A stretch of 25,805 bases of DNA from Chrysochromulina tobinii. Taxonomy: Eukaryota; Haptophyta; Prymnesiales; Chrysochromulinaceae. This document shows, one piece after another, positions 8,410 to 17,297 of the stretch (position 1 is the stretch's first letter; the number at the start of each line of letters is the position of its first letter). Below the pieces are notes generated by a model. It made no database searches. It worked only from the letters and a program-made list of their open reading frames with translations, and was not told the DNA's origin. Made by a program: the position numbers and the translations under genes. The stretch spans positions 1-25,805 of the forward strand of contig JWZX01000938.1 of NCBI GenBank assembly GCA_001275005.1, given 5' to 3'.

Positions 8410-9516
8410 ATGGAAGCACACCGAATACTGATTCCACAGCCGCCACCCGGCTCTGTAGCTGTGCATTTACCCGAAGCACCCGCCACCACGCCCAGCGCAC
8501 CTGCTATCCCCTCAATGACGGTCGGGTACGCCTTGCCCACAACAACAGCGATGGTAGCGACGACCGCTGCAGCTGCTGCGGAAACCTTCGCGATGGCGAC
8601 AGCAGTGCCCACGGGATCACCGTATCCCTCGCCAGGGTCTGCAGGGATGGCGACAGATATGCGCGAGGACTCATCAGGTCGGTGGGTCCTTGAGCCCGAT
8701 GACGTGCTGCTCCTCGAGCGAGTGTATGCGCTGGAGCGCTGCCCCGGCCGGGAGTTGCGACAACAGCTAGCGACGCGCCTGCGCGTGAAGCCGCGACAAA
8801 TCCAGGTGTGGTTCCAGAACAAGCGACAACGCATGAAGAATGGTTCTAAGCCGACTGTCGCCGAGGCTCGTGCGCACGCGGTCGCCCAGTCAGAGCACGA
8901 AGCGCAGCCCGAGCCTGCGGAGCTCCTCATGAGTATCGCGGCCGGCTCCGAGTCCGCCGCCAAGGTGGCCGAGGATGAGGCGCGCGTTACCGTCGCGAGG
9001 GCGCAGGCCGCTGTTGCCGCGAGCATCGACAAGGGCGCGACGGTAGACAGTGCGGCGGCGCTGTGGGATGCGGTCAGGGACGACAAGCCAGGCCCGTCGA
9101 CGACGATGGCCACGGGGCCGGTTCCCGGCTCGACCATCGATCCGGTGATCGCCGCGCAGGAGATCATAGCGGCCGCCACCGCGACGGTCGCCGAGGCGCA
9201 GGGAGCTGCTGGCTTGCCCGACGGATACACGGACGGTGTGATGCTCTGGATCCGCACTGACCTGCTCATGGCCCATCCAGAGCTCCTCGGCCATAACGCG
9301 ATGCCCATCTTCCTGGTCAACAACGCCGCGCAACCACCCAACGCCGGCGGCGCCGCCATCGTGGACCAGGCGATGGACCAGGCTGCCGACGCTGCCGCAG
9401 ATCCCGCGGCGCCGGCGAGCGCAGCACTGGCTGTAATTCAAGCGGCGACGGCTGAAGCGGCGCCAATGGAGGACGACCTTCCAGTCGCGGGCGCCGTACA
9501 AGCGCCGCCGATGTGA
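8410..9516 (+). CDS. Homeodomain transcription factor
   Basis: A 368-residue protein with one homeodomain at about 90-145. Helix 3 reads QIQVWFQNKRQRMK, with the invariant Trp48, Phe49, Asn51 and Arg53 of the family in place and Gln at the specificity position 50. Helices 1 and 2 are visible as LEPDDVLLLERVYAL and GRELRQQLATRL. No extra three-residue loop is evident, so it is a typical rather than TALE-class domain. The first 85 residues are Ala/Thr/Pro-rich and disordered. The region after the domain is Ala-rich and helical, with a less biased segment near 275-310 (GYTDGVMLWIRTDLLMAHPE) that I do not recognise. It should bind DNA in the nucleus; targets are unknown. The ATG at 8410 is the first in frame and no intron is needed. 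Confidence 0.9.
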   Translation: MEAHRILIPQPPPGSVAVHLPEAPATTPSAPAIPSMTVGYALPTTTAMVATTAAAAAETFAMATAVPTGSPYPSPGSAGMATDMREDSSGRWVLEPDDVLLLERVYALERCPGRELRQQLATRLRVKPRQIQVWFQNKRQRMKNGSKPTVAEARAHAVAQSEHEAQPEPAELLMSIAAGSESAAKVAEDEARVTVARAQAAVAASIDKGATVDSAAALWDAVRDDKPGPSTTMATGPVPGSTIDPVIAAQEIIAAATATVAEAQGAAGLPDGYTDGVMLWIRTDLLMAHPELLGHNAMPIFLVNNAAQPPNAGGAAIVDQAMDQAADAAADPAAPASAALAVIQAATAEAAPMEDDLPVAGAVQAPPM

Positions 9517-10703
9517 GGGGCGCCGTCGCGGGCGCAGCCCTCCGGGCGGTCGCTCGACCGATCCGAGGGCGAAGGGGCATGCCTGCGTGCACCGGAGGCT
9601 GTGCGAGTGAAGTATAGGTGACGACGAACAACAGTTACGGCGCATGGACGCACGGCGTCGGCTCGTCGCCCTGTCGCCACCCTATCGCCACCCGGCACGC
9701 GTGGTACTGGCACGCGGCGGAGAATGCGGTCGGCTGGGACGAGAGAAGCCGAGAGACGCCGCGCGTGGGTGTGCGCGGACCTCAATCAAAGCTCACGCGC
9801 CGCCAGCGCGCAGCTCGGCTCGAACCGGCCCCTGTGGCTGTGCCGCGGCCGCTGTCGGCGGCGCCTGCCCCAGCGCCGATCCAGCGCAGAGTTGAGAGTA
9901 GTGAGAGCGAGTCCTGCGACACGTGCATGTGCATGTACGAAGCGCGCGCGGCGCGCGGAGTGCCACTTCTGGAAGGCGAGTCGCCAGTTTTGTGACTTGA
10001 GACCCGGTGCTTCCGTCCCCCCCCCGGGCTCGCGTCGAGCGCGGACCTGTGCTGGCCACTGGCTTTCCAAATTAAGTCCAAATAATCGCCAAATCGAATG
10101 TTTTAACACCGCGCTTTTGACCGTCGTGCTCCGGTGCCGCGGTGGGTCGCCTGCTTAGATACTTACTTACTTACGCGGTGGTCGCCTGCTGCCCGCGCGC
10201 CCCGCCACAGCGCGCGGCGGGGCCGGGGTCGCGGTCACCGGCGCGCACAGACACGGCCGCGCGCCGCGCCCGAACGCGGCGCCCCGCCGGCCCGCGTCGT
10301 GTCGCGTACCCCCGTCTCCCGCCGCGGACCGGGCGACCGGCACCCCAGGTGCCCGGGACACCGGGTCAGGTCCGCCCGCGACGGCGCGCCGCCCCGCACC
10401 TCGGGCGGGGTCATCGGCAGTACTTGCAGTACAACCCGCGGACCGGCCCGGACGTGGGACGATGTTGAATGTTCGAACAGTTGAACCAACATGCCTTGTC
10501 CCGATGGCCAAGCGGGGATCCGGGGTACATGTCAGGCGGCGCGCTTGCAGCGCGGCGCGGCGCGGATTTGCGTTGCTACCAGCCTCGACAAGGCAACCAC
10601 TCTCCCTTTTTCCATCCCAGTTTGCTCTCTATGGACTGTGTGCGTTGGAGGCGGCCACCTCGACGTCGGTGGCAGCCACCAGAGTCACTCCAGTGTCACT
10701 CTT
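9517..10703. other. Intergenic region between convergent genes
   Basis: About 1.2 kb between the 3' ends of the homeobox gene (+) and the membrane-protein gene (-). Small open frames occur on both strands, as expected at this GC content, but none carries a recognisable motif. Part of it (about 10190-10440) is extremely GC-rich. I see no RNA gene or mobile element. Confidence 0.55.
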
Positions 10704-13223
10704 TCATCGCCCAGCAGCAGCACCTGGAAGGCGGGGTGGCTGGTTGGGCCCCGTCTCCTCACAATCTGAGCCGCACGCGTCGAGTTCCGAGCAGGTGCCG
10801 TACGTGAATGAGTCTGACTCGTCCCTGTGGGCTTCGTCAGGTTTGGAGGAGCAGCGCAGTCGCAGCACCTCGCGCTGCGCCAGGAGCCAGTCGAAGTAGA
10901 GGCGATCCTTTTCAGCATGCAGTCGTGCCTTGTCTGCGGCCAGCCGTTGATGGTCCGTCTCCGCCACGCGCCGGGAAGTCCACAATGGTTTGAGGGTGCT
11001 GTGCACGAAGAGCTGTACGACTCCCGTCCCTAAGGCGAAGGAGATGCAGCAGCCGCCTACCAAGAGCAGGTACGCCTCATTGAGCTCGCCGCTCGGCAGC
11101 CAGCACGGGTGGTGATGCGGGTGGTGATGCGGGGGATGACGCGGGCGTGGATGCGGGTGGTGGGAGGCCTCCTCCGACGCCCTCACGCTCGATTGGAAGC
11201 TGCCGAAGACGGCTGGGGCCAACCAGAGGAGATAGAGGCACTCGATGAGGGCACATGTCCAACGGCGGAGCCGGGTACTGATGGGCTGCGTGCCGTGCAT
11301 CAGGCCGATGAGCATGCTGGCAGTGAAGGCCGCTTCGCGGTGGGCCAGCCGCGGCGAGGCGATGGGGTGGACCCAGCCGGCCGAGCCAAGGGCGATCGAG
11401 CCTGCCTCGGCGGCCTGCCACAGCACGAGACAAAGGCTCCATGCCTCACCGTCGCGCTTGCTCGGCTGTGCCCATCGGAAGCACAGCAGGACGCTCAGGC
11501 AGACGGTCGCCATCAGCTCGATCGGATGGTAGTGGCTCAGCCAGCTCTGGAGTGCCCAGTAGAGGGTGAGCAACGAGAGCACCGACGTGTCGAATCGGCT
11601 CAGCTTCATATGCAGCCACGTGTCAAATTGCGAGTCGAGGTCGTTCGGCGCGTCGAGCACGGCGAGATAGCGCAAGAGCGACTCGCGCCGGTTAGACGTG
11701 GTGCCGAGCACGTACAGGAGAGGAGCGAGAGGGAGTACCACCACCGCGGGCGAGATGTGGGCGGCGTACGAGCCATCTGCCAGCCAGCGTATGCACAGGT
11801 GGACGCAGAAGATGAAGGCCAGAAGCAATCCTGCCTTGTGCCCGGAGCGCCAAGCGAACTCGAGCAGTTGCGCGGGGGCAGCGTGGAGCGTCCGCGCGCC
11901 GTGCCGCATGGAGCGACAGAAGGCGAAGCCCACGCACGCGAGTGTGGCGAAGAGAGGCGCTTGGGCTGGATTGTAGGGAGCGTCGGCGCCGAGGGCCAGG
12001 CAGAGCCCCGCGAGGAGCGTTAGGGCGGTGAAGAGGAGCGCAAGCAGCAGGCTCGCCCACATCCACATGTGCACGAGGGTGTGCACGGCAGCGGGTGGGT
12101 GTGGACTCACGGCGAGTCCCGAGACGGGGAAGCCCGCTATGGCCACACTCGAAAAGATCCATGCCGTCGGACCGCGTGAGCCAAGGAATGAAAGCCAGTC
12201 GGGCAGCACCCGGTGAGGCGCGATGAACTCATCAAAGAGCCACAGGGTCATGCCGCAGATCAGCAGCAGCACGCCTGCCTGCATGCCACGGACCCATCCA
12301 TCGGGCTTGCGGCTCGGAGAGGGAGAGGGACGCATCTCAGCAGGCAACGCATGCTGACCGGCCAGCATGTAAAGCAACGCATTGAGGGCCCGTCTGTAAC
12401 GCTCGTCGGCAGCTGAGACCCAGCCGCGAGAGGCGAATGGGGAGGAGCTCGGCGGCGGCAGCGGAGGCGGGTCGAAGCATGGGGAGGAGCGCCACGCAGT
12501 GGTTGCCGATGGCGCCGTGCCGAGCGAATTGAGCTGCTCCTGCTGCCATCGAAGCCGCCTCGCCTGCTGCTCTCGGACGGCCCACAGTGGCCAGACCACA
12601 CGCCGCTCGGCTAGGATCGCAATCGTCACGGTGCCCAAGCCCACGATGGCCTCGGGGAGGCAACTGTGCAGCAAGGTGTCGAAGCTCTCGCTCGTCGTCC
12701 AACATAGAAGGGCGAACCGAAGGGCGAGAATGGCGCCGTACAGCATCGACACGAGCAATACGATTTGAGTGGGCAGTGGCTGCATGGCGTGCGAAACTCC
12801 GGCGAAAAAGGACAACGACACCCGCAGGCCAGCCGTGGTAAGCAGCCGGTCCGTGCGCACATCCAACTTCGCGAAGTAGGAACTGGCGTGATCGATCACC
12901 GGTACGGAGGCATACAGCAAGGCGAGCCCGCACCACACTCGGGCACCGAATTCCCGTTCTGAGTAAGAGGCTCCTGCGATCATGGCCTTGGTCACAAAGG
13001 TGCTCCCAATAATCAAGCATGTCCCACAGACAGGAGCCCGCGCCAAGGGCCCCCCCATGCGTGCCTCCAGCAACACCAGCGCGTAGGCGACGACGATCAG
13101 GAATCGTTGTGCATGGCGAACGTGCAAATCCAGCCAGATACGGTACGAAGCACCAAGGTCTGCGGCGGGATCGTGAGCTGCGACTCTGCTATGTGCCTGT
13201 CCAGAGCTGGCCTTCGCGCCCAT
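10704..13223 (-). CDS. Large polytopic membrane protein of unknown function, built from repeated modules
   Basis: I do not recognise the family. The 839-residue protein, read from the ATG at 13221-13223, has many hydrophobic spans. Three similar blocks are visible. Block 1 (28-230) runs from WLDLHVRHAQRFLIVV through GVSHAMQPLPTQ to WPLWAVREQQARRL. Block 3 (533-770) runs from WLHMKLSRFDTSVLSL through GLMHGTQPISTR to KPLWTSRRVAETDHQRL. A weaker middle block (about 308-525) has GWVRGMQAGVLLL, RHGARTLHAAP and APLLYVLGTTSNRRESL. Pro/Ser linkers separate blocks 1 and 2. Block 3 carries a His/Pro-rich loop (about 688-707). The tail (750-795) is a charged, coiled-coil-like helix (AADKARLHAEKDRL) leading to an acidic, Ser-rich end. 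This looks like a membrane sensor or scaffold with a cytosolic helix, but no enzymatic domain is visible. It is the only minus-strand gene here and its 5' end faces the oxygenase gene. Confidence 0.85.
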   Translation of the reverse strand: MGAKASSGQAHSRVAAHDPAADLGASYRIWLDLHVRHAQRFLIVVAYALVLLEARMGGPLARAPVCGTCLIIGSTFVTKAMIAGASYSEREFGARVWCGLALLYASVPVIDHASSYFAKLDVRTDRLLTTAGLRVSLSFFAGVSHAMQPLPTQIVLLVSMLYGAILALRFALLCWTTSESFDTLLHSCLPEAIVGLGTVTIAILAERRVVWPLWAVREQQARRLRWQQEQLNSLGTAPSATTAWRSSPCFDPPPLPPPSSSPFASRGWVSAADERYRRALNALLYMLAGQHALPAEMRPSPSPSRKPDGWVRGMQAGVLLLICGMTLWLFDEFIAPHRVLPDWLSFLGSRGPTAWIFSSVAIAGFPVSGLAVSPHPPAAVHTLVHMWMWASLLLALLFTALTLLAGLCLALGADAPYNPAQAPLFATLACVGFAFCRSMRHGARTLHAAPAQLLEFAWRSGHKAGLLLAFIFCVHLCIRWLADGSYAAHISPAVVVLPLAPLLYVLGTTSNRRESLLRYLAVLDAPNDLDSQFDTWLHMKLSRFDTSVLSLLTLYWALQSWLSHYHPIELMATVCLSVLLCFRWAQPSKRDGEAWSLCLVLWQAAEAGSIALGSAGWVHPIASPRLAHREAAFTASMLIGLMHGTQPISTRLRRWTCALIECLYLLWLAPAVFGSFQSSVRASEEASHHPHPRPRHPPHHHPHHHPCWLPSGELNEAYLLLVGGCCISFALGTGVVQLFVHSTLKPLWTSRRVAETDHQRLAADKARLHAEKDRLYFDWLLAQREVLRLRCSSKPDEAHRDESDSFTYGTCSELDACGSDCEETGPNQPPRLPGAAAGR

Positions 13224-13651
13224 CGCGTGGTGCGTCGCCGTCGACGCTCTTCGCGTCTTGGGTCACAGACTCATCCAACCCAAAGTTAACTCGTGCATAA
13301 ACCCCGTCACTTCTAATTTCCTAGGTCGTCGACGCCGCACCGCATCGTGCTCCACGCCTCCACCGGTGCGGCGCTTTTCTAATGACGAGCCAAGGCTGAC
13401 GGAATCAGGCAGGTCATGTCAGGGCCTTCCATACATTGTACATCATATACATTCAACTCAAGGAACTCAATCGAAATACGCCTACATGATCTTCATTGAC
13501 GGCCATGTTAACAGGTGCACCACTGTCAAGACAGGCCCGACCGAAAAGTGTATACTGTGTTTCCACAAGTTCCCCTGTGTGTTTCCACAAGAAATGGAGT
13601 CGCACTCGGAGTCACCCCACCACACAAGGCTGTGTGTACAGGATCGAATCG
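13224..13651. other. Divergent promoter region between the membrane-protein and oxygenase genes
   Basis: This A/T-richer stretch separates two divergently transcribed genes and should contain both promoters. An in-frame ATG at 13505 precedes the chosen oxygenase start, but the intervening peptide is Cys/His/Lys-rich and unlike the family. A 14-bp direct repeat lies at 13556-13591. Confidence 0.6.
13556..13591. promoter_or_regulatory. Direct repeat TGTGTTTCCACAAG x2, 22-bp spacing
   Basis: Identical 14-bp copies lie at 13556-13569 and 13578-13591. Their 22-bp spacing is about two turns of B-DNA, so they would face the same side of the helix. They lie 60-95 bp upstream of the oxygenase ATG in the divergent region. 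Function as a binding site is inferred. Confidence 0.45.
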
Positions 13652-14491
13652 ATGTACGCACCCTCTTTGGACCGCACTGATTCAGCCAATCATGTTCACC
13701 CTCCGATACTCGATCTGTCCAAACCCGACGCCGAGTTGCGCGGTACCGTGAGAGCCGCACTGATGAATACGCTCACGCCAATGGTCGGGTTGGTCAACCA
13801 CGGCTGCGAATCTGCTTGTTCCGCGCTGGCAGAGGCAATGCGTGGACAAATTGCAGCCGCTGGCGGCCTTGGAGAGGTCAAGGAGCAGGCTTGCCAGATT
13901 GAGGGCGCCTGTGCCACTGCGGCGGCCGAATTGCGGGCGTGCCTGCGCGACGTATGCCTTCGAGCTCTTCGCGTAGCACTGGATGACGAGTCGATTGACC
14001 AGACACTCGCCACGCGAGGACTCGACCTCGAAGGCCGCCTGTGCCTTCGCGTGTATCCTTCGCTAGCGGAGTCCTCGCGGATCGTGGATGCAAACGTCCC
14101 GCTGCGCCTCGGTGCACACTGCGACAGCACCCTGATGACGTTGCTGTGGTCCGACAGTCCCGGGTTGCAGGTGCTCGACCCGCAGCGAGCGGCAGAGTGG
14201 ACGTCCGCGGCCATCTTACGATATGGCCTTCCGACCATGGGCGACGTGGATGCTGTCACCGCGCTCCGCGAGGACCAATGGGCGACTGTGATCCTGCCCT
14301 GGCATGCAAATCCGCTCCTGCTCACGCTTGGGACGAGCTGGCTCAGCTCCGAGTTGACTGCAACGGCATGTCCAGCGCGATGCGCGGTGCTCCACCGCGT
14401 CAGCCTGCCTACAGAGCGCACGCGACACTCGCTTCCATTCTTGGCTGATTTGGTTGCCGTGGAGGCGGTTACATGTACTCCGCGTCCTTGA
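13652..14491 (+). CDS. Isopenicillin-N-synthase-like 2-oxoglutarate/Fe(II)-dependent oxygenase
   Basis: A 279-residue protein of the IPNS/DIOX superfamily, which uses Fe(II) and usually 2-oxoglutarate to hydroxylate, desaturate or cyclise small molecules. The N-terminal DIOX_N region is recognisable: PPILDLSKP (17-25) and VGLVNHGCE (45-53). In the catalytic jelly roll, HCDSTLMTLL (156-165) supplies the H-x-D pair (His156, Asp158) followed by GLQVLD. The distal iron ligand is His248 in AVLHRVSLP, and the 2-oxoglutarate-binding R-x-S is Arg258-Ser260. Between GLQVLD and WATVILP there are about 28 extra residues, and the protein ends soon after the core, so it is short for the family. I chose the ATG at 13652 because the DIOX_N domain begins about 17 residues later; the ATG at 13505 would add a peptide with no family resemblance. 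The substrate cannot be predicted. Confidence 0.85.
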   Translation: MYAPSLDRTDSANHVHPPILDLSKPDAELRGTVRAALMNTLTPMVGLVNHGCESACSALAEAMRGQIAAAGGLGEVKEQACQIEGACATAAAELRACLRDVCLRALRVALDDESIDQTLATRGLDLEGRLCLRVYPSLAESSRIVDANVPLRLGAHCDSTLMTLLWSDSPGLQVLDPQRAAEWTSAAILRYGLPTMGDVDAVTALREDQWATVILPWHANPLLLTLGTSWLSSELTATACPARCAVLHRVSLPTERTRHSLPFLADLVAVEAVTCTPRP

Positions 14492-14851
14492 TGATGGTTT
14501 CAAAGTGCTCACTGAAGCGGCGCGGGCGTCTGTTTGCGATCCGAGTCCGGTGTTGAAGAATAGGTTTGCTTGCCTTTTAGCCTTTTCACGTCATGCGGAC
14601 ATACATCGCTTCATGGATATCATGGAAACGGGCTGTCAGCCACAACAAGAGCCACACGTCTCGAATAATGACCGGACCGGACCGCGGTGGCCGGAGCCGC
14701 CCGGGGGCCGCCGGCAGCGGTGCTCGGTATCACACCCGCCGTTACGGGGGGCTAACACACCCGCCCACACCCCCCCTTACATTGTAGTCTGACCCTCTGC
14801 TGACTTTTCATCTGTGAAATTTGCAATGAACCGAAAATTAGGGCTGTCTTG
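14492..14851. other. Intergenic region upstream of the GH3 gene
   Basis: 360 bp with no recognisable gene. A C-rich stretch occurs at about 14740-14780, followed by A/T-rich sequence before the GH3 start. No TATA box or repeat is clear. Confidence 0.5.
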
Positions 14852-17055
14852 ATGATGATGAGCATGAGCATGTCGCTCTCGCTGGCAGCGGGGCCTCATG
14901 TACAACGCGACATTCCGCCCACTGCCAAGGCAGCCTGCGCCTCGCTCAACTTCTCGATGAAGGTGGAGCTCATGCACGGATTTGGCGAGATCGACGGCTA
15001 TTCGAGGAATTCAGGTTGCGGGTACTTTTGTGGTAGGAAGACGTTTAGGTGGGACAACGGGCCCCAGGGCTTTGGAGACGGCTCGCCCGCTGGCAATTCC
15101 ACGCAATGGCCCTCTACGTTGAACATCGCCGCGACCTTTGACCCGGTGCTTGCGTACGAGTGGGGGGTGGCCATGGGCGAGGAATGGTGGGGCAAGGGCA
15201 CCAACATTCTCGAGGGACCTGGCATCAACGTGATGCGCGTGCCCTACAACGGACGGACCTTCGAGTACATCTCGGGCGAAGATCCGGTCCTTGGCAGCCT
15301 CCTTGTTGGTCCAACCATTGATGGCATGCAGCAGAATGCGATGGCGATCGCCAAGCACTACATCTTGAACAATCAGGAAACGGATCGCTCCGGAGTCAAC
15401 GAGCTCGTGGATGAGAAAACCATCATGGAGTTGTACGGGCCGCCGTTTGAGGCGGCTGCCAAACACAAGGTTGCTGGCTACATGTGTGCTTACAATCGTA
15501 TCAACGGCGTCTGGGCGTGCGAGCAACCCTTCACTCTGCGCAAGATGCTCAAGGGCTTCTGGAACTTCACCGGGTTCATCGTCTCGGACTGGGGTGCGAC
15601 GCACTCGACATCCGAGGCCGTCAACGCCGGACTCGACATCGAGATGCCGGGCTCCAAGTTTTTCAATGAGGCCAAGTTGAAGGCTTCCCTCGACGATGGC
15701 TCTCTGACGATGGAGCAGTTTGACGAGACTTGCGTGCGCATCCTCTCTCCGTGGTATGCTCTCGACCCATCCAAACGCTTCCCATGCAACGGCGAACGGT
15801 GCATTGATCGAAACGTGTCGACGCCGGAGCACAAGACACTCGCACGCACGGTGTCTGCCTATAGCACAGTCCTCCTCAAGAATGGTGTCGTTGATGGATC
15901 ATCCCCGGGAAGCAAGCCGCTGCTGCCTCTGAGCAAGGCAGACACGAAGACGATTGCGCTGATCGGCGCGGATGCCGAGACTCCGTACACAGCGGGCGGA
16001 GGCTCGGGCCATGTGGATGACTCCAATGTAAAGGTGACGCCTCTCATGGCCTTCCAAGCGCTCGGCTATCAGGTCACGTATGCCACTGGCTGCAAGGATG
16101 GCAAGCCAGACACCCATGGGGCGGCGGCCGTGGCCGCCGCCGCCGACGTCGCCATCGTCTTCACTTCCGCCAAGGCGTCAGAAGGGTCGGACCGCAAAAG
16201 CCTTTACCTGTCCAATGTTACAGATTCGCACGGCGGGTGTGGCTACCCGCAAGAGGAGCTCATCACCGCCGTCGCCGCCTTCCAGCCCAAGACTGTTGTC
16301 GTCATGGCGGTGCCTGGACCTATCTTAACCGAGTGGCGCGACAGCGTGCCCTCCATTCTATGCGCCTTCCTCCCCGGCGAACAGTACGGCAACGCAATCG
16401 CCGATCTCATCTTTGGAAACACGGTGCCACAGGCCAAGCTGCCCGTGACCATGCCTCTCACCGGCAACGATCAGGTGCGATGGCCACTGATGACCCTGGA
16501 TTGGCCACGATTGACCAGTGATGACCGCTCACAGCAGCCATGTTTGGCTCCTGCACCGGCCAGGGCATGACCGAGCACCAATGGCCAGGAATCAAGAGCG
16601 CTCAGTTCCCGGGCCATCTAGAAGCGAACTACTCCGAAGGGCTCATCAACGGCTACCGTTGGTATGACAAGCACAAGGTGATGCCAGCGTTCCCGTTTGG
16701 CTTTGGACTGACGTACGGCACATTCAAGTACTCCGATCTCCAGATCGAAGGGCGGACCATCTCGTTCACTGTAATCCGGAGGCCTGATTCGCCCTACGCC
16801 GGCTGCGACACGCCCCAAATCTATCTCTCATATCCAGGCGCAGACAGCGACCTCCAAGTTCCTTCCAAGGTGCTGAGATACTTTCAGAAGACGTGCAAGC
16901 CGAGCACTCTGATCTCTTACACCCTGACCGACCGCGACGTGTCCAACTGGGATGTGGCGCAGCAGATGTGGGTTGTGACTCGCGGCACGTACGGCGTCAT
17001 TGCTGCGCCCGCGTCACAAGGGGTCGAGAGCCTCGTGGGCAGCCTCACCATCTGA
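14852..17055 (+). CDS. Glycoside hydrolase family 3 beta-glucosidase-like enzyme (two exons)
   Basis: The CDS is join(14852..16474, 16564..17055), 704 residues. GH3 enzymes release terminal beta-linked sugars with a retaining mechanism. The (alpha/beta)8 domain shows FRWDNGPQGFGDG (66-78), EGPGINVMRVPYNGR, KHYILNNQETDR (168-179) and GFIVSDWGA (241-249); Asp246 of SDW is the expected nucleophile. The second domain shows LPLSKAD, ALIGADA and KASEGSDRKSLYL, whose Glu444 is the likely acid/base. After the intron, GMTEHQWPG, FPFGFGLTYG and a C-terminal FnIII-like domain (TPQIYLSYP, SKVLRYF, WDVAQQMWVVTRGTYGV) complete the usual order. The N-terminus is short and Met/Ser/Leu-rich, a weak signal-peptide candidate. 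Four N-glycosylation sequons (NST, NFT, NVS, NVT) fit passage through the secretory route. The exact start is uncertain because three ATG codons are adjacent. Natural substrate unknown; cell-wall or storage beta-glucans are plausible. Confidence 0.92.
16475..16563 (+). other. GT-AG intron in the GH3 gene (89 nt, phase 0)
   Basis: Donor CAG|GTGCGA and acceptor CCGGCCAG|GGC join two frames exactly, turning PLTGNDQ plus GMTEHQWPG into the uninterrupted GH3 sequence expected there. Without removal the first frame would run into an unrelated tail ending near 16570. Confidence 0.92.
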
Positions 17056-17297
17056 GGGGCACACCAAAAGGTGGCATGTACATGTACGTGCGGGTCGCGA
17101 CGGGATGATGATGATGCTCGCGGGAGGGGGAGGAGAGCGGCAGCGGCAGCGTCGGGGGCGGCGGCGCAGGTGCGTACTACCCACGGCGCACAGCTGCTGG
17201 GGCTGGCTAGAGGTAATTATGAAGTCGATTTTGAAGACGAGCTCGCCTTTCCTTCTTTGTCCCAATTCTTATTTCCTTGCCTATCAAACGCCGGACC

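Noticed and set aside
8181-9359. 392-residue minus-strand open frame opposite the homeobox gene
   Set aside because: Ala/Ser-rich mirror of the plus-strand codons. The plus strand encodes a clear homeodomain.
11109-12023. 304-residue plus-strand open frame opposite the membrane protein
   Set aside because: Charged low-complexity translation of the complement of membrane-span codons. The minus strand shows repeated modules and hydrophobic spans over 839 residues.
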